This document shows, in pieces, positions 1-8,000 of a stretch of 19,675 bases of DNA. How positions within the stretch are numbered: the first letter of the stretch is position 1; each line of letters begins with the position of its first letter. Made by a program: the position numbers and the translations under genes. The notes below the pieces were generated by a model, which was given only the letters and a program-made list of their open reading frames with translations, was not told the DNA's origin and ran no database searches. This stretch comes from an uncultured Prevotella sp. (GTDB lineage Bacteria > Bacteroidota > Bacteroidia > Bacteroidales > Bacteroidaceae). Location of the stretch: positions 1 to 19,675 of the forward strand of contig CAKQDG010000034.1 of the NCBI GenBank assembly GCA_934219025.1. Direction: 5' to 3'.

Positions 1-541
1 CGCTGTTGTCAGCCTTTACGGCGATAAGACAATTGTCGCCAGCCTTCACTCCGAGTTTTGTCAGATTAACGATAATCGGCAGATATCCGCCGAGGTGGGA
101 GAGAACCTTCTTCCCGTTTACGAAGATATCCTGTTTACCCATGATAGCCTCAAAATAAACGGTAATGTCCTTCCCTTTCATGTCCGAAGGGACGGAAAAA
201 TGCTTCCGATACCATGTTATGCCCTGGTAATTTCTGCCGCCACTTGCCTCCGACGGCTCAAGACGGGATGTATGCGGAGCGCAGACCACTTCCCATTTAC
301 TGTCGTCAAAGGTCTGTGCTTCAGCTCCGTTGGCATCACCGAGGTGAAAGCGCCAACCCTGATTAAAGTTATATACTATTCGTCCGCTGTTTTTCAAGGG
401 GAAGAAACCGGCAACGGAAGAGGTCCCCTCCGTGGATGTCGTGGAGCCCCCCTCAATCCCCCCAAGGGGGGAGGAGGCAGCGACGGTATTTAGGCTTGAT
501 GATAAAAGTGCGAATGTTATCGCAAATAATATTTTTCTCAT
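1..541 (-). CDS. Secreted glycoside hydrolase family 2 protein, N-terminal part (runs off the left edge)
   Basis: Translating the minus strand from the ATG at 541-539 gives 180 residues with no stop before the edge. Residues 1-22 look like a signal peptide (MRKILFAITFALLSSS, then NTVAA). Residues 55-180 carry the beta-sandwich sugar-binding domain that opens GH2 enzymes: FNQGWRFHLGD (59-69), APHTSRLEP (88-96), GITWYRKHFSVP (107-118), EAIMGKQDIFVNGKKV (131-146) and HLGGYLPI (149-156). GH2 members include exported beta-galactosidases, beta-glucuronidases and beta-mannosidases; the catalytic domain is outside the window, so the sugar cannot be named. Residues 23-50 are an unusual Gly/Ser/Thr-rich linker encoded partly by a G/C hairpin. 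It lies 141 bp downstream of the rhamnosidase on the same strand and is probably co-transcribed with it in a polysaccharide-utilisation locus. The family call is firm; the substrate is unknown. Confidence 0.88.
   Translation of the reverse strand, partial: MRKILFAITFALLSSSLNTVAASSPLGGIEGGSTTSTEGTSSVAGFFPLKNSGRIVYNFNQGWRFHLGDANGAEAQTFDDSKWEVVCAPHTSRLEPSEASGGRNYQGITWYRKHFSVPSDMKGKDITVYFEAIMGKQDIFVNGKKVLSHLGGYLPIIVNLTKLGVKAGDNCLIAVKADNS
444..476. repeat. G/C-rich hairpin inside the GH2 reading frame
   Basis: Six C, two A and six G (458-471) form a tight hairpin. It is preceded by another C run (447-452), so several pairings are possible. On the coding strand it is read as SSPLGGIEGG, directly after the predicted signal peptide. 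It resembles a non-coding hairpin that entered the coding region in frame (inference). Confidence 0.6.
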
Positions 542-555
542 TTTTTTTATTTATT

Positions 556-627
556 GATAGGTCTAATAGGACTGATAGGACTAATAGAACAAATGGGACA
601 GATAGGACAAATAGGACTGATAAGACG
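556..627. repeat. 9-bp tandem repeat (about 8 degenerate units)
   Basis: Consecutive 9-mers vary around RATAGGACT on the plus strand, read TCCTATTAG-like on the minus strand. The block begins about 15 bases upstream of the GH2 start codon, so on the minus strand it lies in the leader or promoter region. The same unit recurs upstream of pyrC (13475-13521). Because 9 bp is a multiple of three, it produces apparent Asn-Arg-Thr ORFs, which I take as artefacts. Confidence 0.85.
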
Positions 628-640
628 TACCTATATACTA

Positions 641-689
641 ATAATCCTTAATCTCTAATCCCTAATCCCTAATCTCTAATTTCTAATCC
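641..689. repeat. 7-bp tandem repeat overlapping the stop codon of the rhamnosidase gene
   Basis: Seven contiguous 7-mers (plus strand: ATAATCC, TTAATCT, CTAATCC, CTAATCC, CTAATCT, CTAATTT, CTAATCC) fill this block exactly. On the minus strand the unit is RRATTAG. The TAG stop of the rhamnosidase (685-683) is the TAG of the first unit. A related block overlaps the stop of the phosphoesterase gene at 10917. Confidence 0.88.
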
Positions 690-3600
690 AAAACCACTTC
701 CACATGCTTTATCCTCTGTCTGCGCCATGTGTAGATGCAGTGGATGTGCCCGTCGGCAGTTTGAATGATAGACGGGTAGGAATATTGGCTGATAGGCGAA
801 TCCTCGAGAGTCATCCAGTGCTTCCAACTTTTGCCGTCGTCGCTCACCATCAGCGAGAGAGGCGTGCGCAACCCCTTGCCATTCTTTATGCCGTGGGGTA
901 TCGGCTTCTCGTTGCATATCATCACATGCTTGCCGTTGGCAAGAGTAACGGCATCCAGTCCGCTGTTGTTGTTGGGCAAGTCGATAAGTTTCAGCTTCGA
1001 CCAAGTTTCGCCGTTGTCAGAGCTATACGTAATGCCCACGTGCTCACTTCTGGTGCGAGCCACGGCAGCCAGTGTGCCATCTTTCATGAAGATGATGCTC
1101 GGTTGGATGGCAAGGTCTTTCAGCTTCTTTTTTCCGTCCACCTCAATGCTGTCGGCCTCCACGTAGTCAGTGCGCTTCCACGTCTTGCCCATGTCGTCGG
1201 AGTATTCAAAATACAGTCGCCAACCGTTACTTTCTATGCTCGACGGTGCAATCAGCCTGCCCTTGCTCAACACGGGCTTGTTTTTCACCGGTCCGAGAAA
1301 GTCCTGCTGCAATGGTTTTCGTTTCGACCACGTCTTTCCGCCATCCTTTGAGCTAACCATCCATCCGGTCCAGTCGCTCACGCTGCTGCCGATTTTGAAA
1401 TAAATCACGAGGTCGCCGCCCGGTATTTGATACACCACGGGGTTCCAGCACGCCTTGCGCAGAGTGTCGTTCATTATTCCGTCGGCAACCTTCTGTGGAG
1501 CTGTCCAGCAGTCAGCCCCTTTCAGCTTGCGGCTCACCCAGATGCACACGTCAGGGTTGCGCTCCTTTGTACCGCCGAAGTATGTCGCCACGAGGTCGCC
1601 CTTTGTCGTTTCGGCAATCGTTGCCGAGTGGCACTCCGGGAACGAAGCCTTGGTATAAAGAAACTCGTCTTTCAGAATATTCTTGTCGCGCAGCGGCAGC
1701 TTTTCGCTAAACGAGTATTTGCCGGAGCCGATTTCCTTTTTCTCACCGCTTGGCATATAAAGCGTAGCCGTGGTGTTTGCCGGGATTTCAACGTCCCATA
1801 TCAGCACGCCGTTCACCTTTTTCCATCGGCTCGTGATATTTCCGTAGATACACTTAAACGACGAGTTGATGTCGTCTATCTCGTCCACGCTGAAGTCGGG
1901 CTTCAGTATTATATGCTTGTATCCCGGTTTTTCGGGGTCGCTGCTAATTCCGCCGAGGTCTTGGTAAATCCACGACACGAGGTCGCCCAGGAGCATCACG
2001 TGGTTTCCGCTGTTCATCTTGGGACTTGCCGTGTTGCCGTTCCAAAGCTCCCACGTAGTGGTGGCCCCGTTTTGAGCCATATATCCCCAGCTTGGGTAAG
2101 CCTTGTTGGTGGCGAGCAGCCATGCCACGTCAGTTCTGCCCATATCGGTAAGTCCGTGCATTAGCCACTGCACTCCGATTACTCCGCAGGATATTCTTCC
2201 CTTATTGTCGGTTATGATATTCTTCAGAATATTCTTCTCCACTTCCCCTTTCACGTAGGGGTCGTCTATCATACCGAAAGCCAGTGGCAACAGATTAGCC
2301 GTGCAGGTGTTGTTGCCGTAGAATGTGCTGTCAGGATAGAGCAGTCCGCCATAAGCTTCGTGTGTATTCTTTTTTATTGTCAGGAATTTCCTGTTGAACG
2401 CATCCTTCACCATGGCAGCCTTTTCGGCGAATGCTTTGGCATCGTCAGTCTTGCCGAGGATGTTGGCAAAGCGTTCCATTTTCTTGTTCAGGTGATAATA
2501 GTATGCCGTTCCGATTAGCGTTCCGTCGGTAACTCGTTTCGGGTCGCGACTGTGAATCATTTTTATATCCTCTGGCGGCACACACCAGTCGCCGTATTTG
2601 TCGCGCGGCATCAGCGAGTCTTTCTCATACTGATATGCCATGTGCTCCATCCATTTCTTCACCGCCGGGTAATACTTGCTGATGGCAGAAAGGTCGCCAA
2701 ACTGGTCGTATTGCATCTCCATGGAGAAAGGCAAAGCCGCCGGCCATGTGATATTGTCGGAATAATAGTTCCAGTAGGCCGGAGCCACATCCGGTATGCA
2801 TCCGTCCTCGCGTTGAGCCTCGGTGATGTCGCGGTCCCATTTGTTGTAGAGCAGGTTGTTGTCGAAGATAAACGACTCTCCCAAACACCCCCTTGTTCTG
2901 TCGCCCAGCCACGGCTGACGCTCGTCGCGCTGCGGACAGTCCACAGGCATTCCCTTGTAATTGGCCAGGATACCCCATCGTGCATTGTGATACACCTTAT
3001 TTAATATGGAGTCTGAACAAGCGAAATGGCCTGTCTCCTCCATCTCGTCGCTCACCACTTCGCCTACGAAGTCCTCCCGTTTGGGATTCTTCAACCCTGT
3101 GATTTCGGCATAGCGGAATCCGTGGTAAACAAAGGTGGGGTTCCAACATTTCCCCTTCTCCGTGCCGTCGGCCACATAGCAGTCGGTGGTCAGTGCGTGG
3201 CGCAGATTTTCGCGATAGAGTCTTCCGTCTTTTGTCAGCGTTTCGGCAAAGCGAATCTTTATCGAGTCGCCGCTTGTGGCATTTGCCACCCTCATCTTCA
3301 GCCATCCGGCAATGTTCTGCCCCAGGTCGATAATCGCCGTGTCGCCGTGCATTGTCATACTTATGGCCGGCATCTCCTTCAGTACTTTCATGCCCGGCAT
3401 CATGGTTCCGCGCAGTGTGCCTGTGGGTATTGCCACGCGCTCGGCACTTTCCCATTTCTTGTCGTCGAAGCCTGCTGATGTCCATCCGCCAAACTCCTTG
3501 CGCGCATCATAAATCTCACCGTCGTATTCGTTGTTAGAGCGTATCGCTCCATCGGCATTCAGTTTCCACTTCGTGTCTGTGGATATAGTCTTTTTTGTGC

Positions 3601-4435
3601 CGTCTTCAAACTCCACCACGATGTTTGCGCGTAGCTTCGGATAGCCAAAGTTAGTAATCTTGTATGGCTTCTTTTTTTGCTGCATGGTGTAGTAGCGGCC
3701 GTTGCCCAGTGCCACGCCTATGGCATTGCTTTCGCCAAGCATCTGCGTCACGTCGTAGGCATTGTAGAGCACCGTGCGCCGATAGTCTGTAGGAGCCGGT
3801 GCCAACACTTGGTCGCCCACTTTCCTGCCGTTGATATAAGCCTCATACATGCCCAGTCCGCTGATATACAGCGTGGCGCGCTTCACGGGTTTGTCAATCT
3901 TGAACTCCCTGCGCAGATAGCGGCTCGACAGCTTACTGTGCAGCTCTTCCTTGTCCCAAGACTTTGCGGCGTCGTACCCAATCCACTGTCCGCTCCAGTC
4001 AGACTCCGAGAGCAGTCCCACGTTCCACATCGCCACGTCGCTCCATTCCGATTCGCCTTGAGTTGTCGTCAGTTTCACGCGCCAGTAGCATGGCGTGTCG
4101 GAGCGCAGCTGCTTGCCGGCATAGGTTATCCATTGCGACTGGTCGGTTTCCGCCGTGCAGTCCCACAGGTCGCCCTCAAGCTTCATAGCCTTCTCTCTCG
4201 TTGATGCCACGATGATATGATAAGCCTTCTGCATCACGTTGCTCTTGTTTGTCGCGATGCGCCATCCCAACCGTGGGGTAGGGGTGTCGATGCTCATCGG
4301 CGCCGCCATGCGTTCAGCCGTGAGGTCCACGGCCGAGATAGCTTGCTGGGCCTTTTTCTTGCTGTGTTTCGGTGTGGCGGCATGTCCGTTCACCAACAGA
4401 GCTGCTGCCGCTACAGTAAAAAATATCTTTTTCAT
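683..4435 (-). CDS. Alpha-L-rhamnosidase (GH78) fused to a C-terminal BNR/Asp-box beta-propeller
   Basis: This 1250-residue exported enzyme would remove terminal alpha-L-rhamnose from plant or bacterial glycans. A signal peptide covers about 1-19. The GH78 N-terminal beta-domains follow, including ISGLGMYEAYINGRKVG (191-207). The (alpha/alpha)6 catalytic barrel carries DCPQRDERQPWLGD (499-512). By analogy with characterised GH78 enzymes, D499 and E505 (general acid) and E796 in TTWELW (general base) are all present. A C-terminal beta-domain ends near 915. Residues about 925-1250 form a second module with four Asp-box motifs: SSKDGGKTW (1028-1036), SDDMGKTW (1079-1086), SSDNGETW (1138-1145) and SDDGKSW (1198-1204). 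This is the sialidase-superfamily (BNR_2) fold, but no FRIP motif is seen, so a sialidase activity is not supported. It may act on an acidic sugar next to rhamnose, as a hydrolase or a lyase. Typical GH78 proteins end where the propeller begins. It is divergent from 5022 and upstream of the GH2 gene. Confidence 0.93.
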   Translation of the reverse strand: MKKIFFTVAAAALLVNGHAATPKHSKKKAQQAISAVDLTAERMAAPMSIDTPTPRLGWRIATNKSNVMQKAYHIIVASTREKAMKLEGDLWDCTAETDQSQWITYAGKQLRSDTPCYWRVKLTTTQGESEWSDVAMWNVGLLSESDWSGQWIGYDAAKSWDKEELHSKLSSRYLRREFKIDKPVKRATLYISGLGMYEAYINGRKVGDQVLAPAPTDYRRTVLYNAYDVTQMLGESNAIGVALGNGRYYTMQQKKKPYKITNFGYPKLRANIVVEFEDGTKKTISTDTKWKLNADGAIRSNNEYDGEIYDARKEFGGWTSAGFDDKKWESAERVAIPTGTLRGTMMPGMKVLKEMPAISMTMHGDTAIIDLGQNIAGWLKMRVANATSGDSIKIRFAETLTKDGRLYRENLRHALTTDCYVADGTEKGKCWNPTFVYHGFRYAEITGLKNPKREDFVGEVVSDEMEETGHFACSDSILNKVYHNARWGILANYKGMPVDCPQRDERQPWLGDRTRGCLGESFIFDNNLLYNKWDRDITEAQREDGCIPDVAPAYWNYYSDNITWPAALPFSMEMQYDQFGDLSAISKYYPAVKKWMEHMAYQYEKDSLMPRDKYGDWCVPPEDIKMIHSRDPKRVTDGTLIGTAYYYHLNKKMERFANILGKTDDAKAFAEKAAMVKDAFNRKFLTIKKNTHEAYGGLLYPDSTFYGNNTCTANLLPLAFGMIDDPYVKGEVEKNILKNIITDNKGRISCGVIGVQWLMHGLTDMGRTDVAWLLATNKAYPSWGYMAQNGATTTWELWNGNTASPKMNSGNHVMLLGDLVSWIYQDLGGISSDPEKPGYKHIILKPDFSVDEIDDINSSFKCIYGNITSRWKKVNGVLIWDVEIPANTTATLYMPSGEKKEIGSGKYSFSEKLPLRDKNILKDEFLYTKASFPECHSATIAETTKGDLVATYFGGTKERNPDVCIWVSRKLKGADCWTAPQKVADGIMNDTLRKACWNPVVYQIPGGDLVIYFKIGSSVSDWTGWMVSSKDGGKTWSKRKPLQQDFLGPVKNKPVLSKGRLIAPSSIESNGWRLYFEYSDDMGKTWKRTDYVEADSIEVDGKKKLKDLAIQPSIIFMKDGTLAAVARTRSEHVGITYSSDNGETWSKLKLIDLPNNNSGLDAVTLANGKHVMICNEKPIPHGIKNGKGLRTPLSLMVSDDGKSWKHWMTLEDSPISQYSYPSIIQTADGHIHCIYTWRRQRIKHVEVVLD

Positions 4436-4447
4436 AAATCCGGATTT
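4436..4447. promoter_or_regulatory. 12-bp perfect palindrome abutting the rhamnosidase start codon
   Basis: AAATCCGGATTT reads identically on both strands and touches the ATG at 4435. It could be an operator or block initiation as a small hairpin. No TAnnTTTG box was found for this gene in the 150 bases upstream. Palindromes this size can occur by chance, so the call is tentative. Confidence 0.3.
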
Positions 4448-4625
4448 ACATATTATAATGTGTCTTGTTTTAAAGACGCTGACGCCGCTGCCGTGTACTC
4501 TATTCTACTTGCTCTGCAGAATGTAGAAAGAAACGTTTTTTATTCCAAAATGATGTGATTTGCCTATATAGTTACATACAAGGCTTGCGGTATTCTCACT
4601 TCAAATATATGATTAATACGTTGAA
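4448..4625. other. Intergenic stretch with no recognised gene
   Basis: This part of the divergent region between the rhamnosidase and the adhesin shows no convincing ORF, tRNA or terminator. A weak inverted repeat (TTCTAC...GTAGAA, about 4504-4529) surrounds a CTGCAG site. The rhamnosidase promoter should be here, but no canonical Bacteroidota box is visible. Confidence 0.5.
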
Positions 4626-4829
4626 AAATGCCGATAAGAAGTTTAGAACACTTTTTCGCGTCGCGAAGCTCCGATTTTCTGTTTTCCTTACAGGTAGCAT
4701 CGCTCCTTTTCGGGCAAAGCAATGCTTTTCGGGGAGAGAAGCAATGCTTTGCTCCCGAAAAAGCATTGCTCGGCGCCGAAATCCGATTTTTCGGGGGAAA
4801 AATGAAAAGTGTTCTAAAAGTCGGATTTC
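4626..4829 (+). repeat. MITE-like hairpin element, copy A
   Basis: The ~200-bp element has terminal inverted repeats: TTTAGAACACTTTT at 4642-4655 and its complement at 4805-4818. Its core (4714-4773) is identical over 60 bp to 19292-19351 in inverted orientation. One fold pairs AGCAATGCTTTTCGGGGAG (4718-4736) with CTCCCGAAAAAGCATTGCT (4752-4770), leaving a 15-nt loop. A competing fold pairs 4714-4727 with 4739-4752. Flanks are similar but diverged between copies, without indels. It ends about 190 bp before the adhesin start and just upstream of its promoter. No transposase is present; the name MITE-like refers only to structure. Confidence 0.75.
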
Positions 4830-4951
4830 TGTTGGCTCGGTTACGGCTTTTCACATTTTAACATAAAAAGGTGTCGTATTACAATTTATCGTGAAAATAC
4901 GCTTAAAAATACCCAAACTAAATAATTTGCTTATATTTATTTTGTTTTCTG

Positions 4952-4982
4952 TTGGCTTTCCCCCTAATTTTTCTTACTTTTG
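4952..4982 (+). promoter_or_regulatory. Bacteroidota-type promoter for the adhesin gene
   Basis: The -7 element TACTTTTG (4975-4982) matches TAnnTTTG, and a TTG (4952-4954) lies 20 bases upstream as a -33 element. The predicted transcript starts near 4990 and gives a 30-base A/T-rich leader before the ATG at 5022. Confidence 0.7.
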
Positions 4983-5021
4983 CACAAAATAATATTAATA
5001 TTTATATAATTAGCTTTATTT

Positions 5022-8000
5022 ATGAGAAAAACTTTACTATTGAAAAAGGGGTTGGTGACGGCTGCTTTCACCTTTGCGGGTGCTTTGACAGCATTTGCCG
5101 ACTCTGTGGTCTTGTATGAAAGCGACTTCTCTACTGATCCTTCATCGGAATGGACAGTCCTCGACAAGAGCACAGCTGGAAATGTTACCTGGACATGGAA
5201 ATCTGGCGCAGTATATAATCCAAAAACATACGGCTATGCTCCAGGGTATATGCTGGTGAAAGATTGGGATGCTCCGCAGAATGATTATTGCATTTCTCCG
5301 GCAATGAATCTGAAAGCAGGCGTAAAGTATACTGTTACTACTGCTGCTGTAAGGCAGAGTGGTAGTGATGATGTTACTCTTGAACTTGGTACATCTACAA
5401 CAGATGCTTCTACTTATTCTGTCAAGAAGACTTTGTCTCCAGCATCTGGTTATGGTGATGATATGTATGAAACTACAGAAATTTCCGTTGATGCTGACGG
5501 TACATATTATTTCGCATACCATGTTAATCAGACAGCAACAAATTCTATGAACATTGTTGTTTGTGGACTTAAGGTTACTTATGAGGATGCTTCTGTCGTT
5601 GATCCAACACCAGATCCGGATCCTGATCAACCTGGTGGCGGAGAAGCAACAGTAAAGAAACTGTTGGATACTGACTTTTCTACCCAGCCTACTGATTGGA
5701 CAATTCTCGATAAAAGTACAGCCGGAAATGTAACATGGACTTGGAAGTCTGGCGTTGTCTATAATCCAAAGACATTCGGCTATGCTCCAGGTTATATGCT
5801 TGTGAAAGATTGGGATGCTCCACAGAACGATTATCTCATATCCCCAGCTTTAGATATGAAGGCTGGTGTGAAATATACAGTTACTACTGCTGCTGTAAGG
5901 CAGAGTGGCAGTGATGATATTACTCTTGAACTTGGAACCTCTACTACAGATGCTTCGACTTATTCTATAAAGAAAACACTGTCTCCTGCATCTGGTTATG
6001 GTGACGATATGTATGAAACTACAGAAATTACCGTTGATGCTGACGGTACATACTATTTGGCATATCATGTTAATCAGACAGCAACAAATTCTATGAACAT
6101 TGCTGTTCTTGGTATGACTGTTTCTTATGAAGAGGGTTCTTCAACTCCAGACAAACCTGATACTCCTGACCAGCCAAGCGAGGATGATGCAGTGTTGAAG
6201 GCTGACTTCGCAACAGAGCCTACCGACTGGACAAAAATCCACAAAGGCAACAATGGTGAATGGACATGGAATTCTTATGGTATGGGTGGACACGCTGCCA
6301 TGAGATTTATGCAGAGCCAGTTTTCTGATAGGGTTGATGACTATACTGTTTCTCCAGCCGTTGAACTGAAAAAAGGCAGGCTGTATACCATTACAACTGA
6401 GGCTGCTTATGAAGCAGGAATTCCAACTCTGACACTTGAATATGGTACAAACAATGCTGATGCTACTTCATTTACGAAGGTGAGCGATATAACTCCTGCT
6501 GCCACATATGATGACAGAACTTCTGAAATCAAGGACTTCACAGTGGCACAGGATGGTACATACTATTTCGCTTATCATATGTATCAGACCGATGCTGCTT
6601 CAAGAAAAGCTTACGTGTTCGGACTTAAAGTTGTTGATGCAGGCGAGGCTCCTGTAGTTACACCTACTCCAGCTGCCGTAACAGCCCTTGAGGGCGCAGT
6701 AGACTACGACGCTGCCACAGTTACCCTGACTTGGACCAACCCAACAAAGGATGCCGAGGGCAACGAACTGACAGATAAGGTTGGAGCTAAAATCTATAAA
6801 GGTGAGGAGACTGAGCCTATAAAGACTATCGACGAGCTCACTGGCGAGACAACATCCGTTGCCGTTTCTCCAGAGCCATTCGAGGGCGACGTTACATTCA
6901 CCGTGAAGACATTCATCGGCGAGAAGGAATCTGAGGCTGCAACAGTATCGCTCAATCTCGACAAACCTGTTATTCCTGACAATTCAAAGGAACTTCCTTA
7001 CACTGCCGACATGACTGATGCAGAGACCGCTAAGGACTTCACCGTGCTCGATGCTAACAACGACAACATCACATGGGCTACTGTTGAGGGCATCAACGGA
7101 CTGACATACGACAGCGACAACGCCACTGCTGCCGCTAACGACTGGGTTATCACTCCGGCTATCAAGTTTGCCGAGAACACTAACTATGCCGTGGCTGCCA
7201 ACTTCACACGGAGCGGCGCATTCGACAACGATGTGATTGAGGTTTATGCCGGCGACGAGGCTACTGCCGAGAAGATGACCAAGAAGATTGGCACTGTAGA
7301 GCTTGCCGACAACGCTGCCGAGGCTAAACTCAGATATATCTGCACTGACGCAAACTACAAGTTCATCGGCTTCCGCATCGCAACTCCTAATGGCGACAAC
7401 GGACAGATTTCTCTCACTTCCGTATCAATCAGCGCTATCGAAAGTGCAACACCTCTGGCTGTGGAAAATCTCGACGCTCAGGTGAACAGCGACGAAAAGA
7501 CCGTTACCCTGACATGGACCAATCCTACAAAGGACACCGAGGGATATGACATCGCTCAGACCGTGGGTGTGAAGGTTTACGAGAACGAGGTGCTCGTGAA
7601 GACTATCGACGATGCTGCCGAGGGCAAACTCGTTTACTCGCCTGAAAACTTCAGTGGCGAGGCTACATACAAGGTGGTTTCGTTTATCGGCGACAAAGAC
7701 GGCGAGGCTGCATCGAAGACTGTAAACCTCGACGACCTGACAGGTGAGCTTGTTCTCGTTAAGGCATTCGAATTCACCAAGACGGCTGCCAACTACTGGA
7801 CCATCATCAATGCCGACAAGAACACATCCAAGTGGGCATTCGACTACGACTGCTTCCTGTTCAGCGGCGGCTCAGAGGCCGACGACTGGCTCATCTCTCC
7901 TGCTGCATCGCTCAGCAAAAAAGACCGCTATGTGTTGAAGTATGAAATGAAGACTGCATGGAAACCTTCTAACAACGACTTCTATGCCGACGTGGACGTT

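Noticed and set aside
436..651. ORF with repeated Asn-Arg-Thr / Asp-Arg-Thr.
   Set aside because: It is the translation of a 9-bp tandem repeat and is antisense to the GH2 gene at its start.
556..689. CRISPR array.
   Set aside because: Units are 7 and 9 bp, contiguous with no spacers, and no cas genes are present.
683..1680. Calling the propeller a true sialidase.
   Set aside because: Asp boxes show the fold, but no FRIP motif is visible and I could not place an arginine triad.
4555..4866. 103-residue plus-strand ORF over MITE-like copy A, with a similar 83-residue ORF on the minus strand at 19199-19450.
   Set aside because: In the aligned part I counted 21 differing codons, only about 6 synonymous, and similarity ends with the repeat. 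This fits conserved DNA or RNA structure, not a protein.
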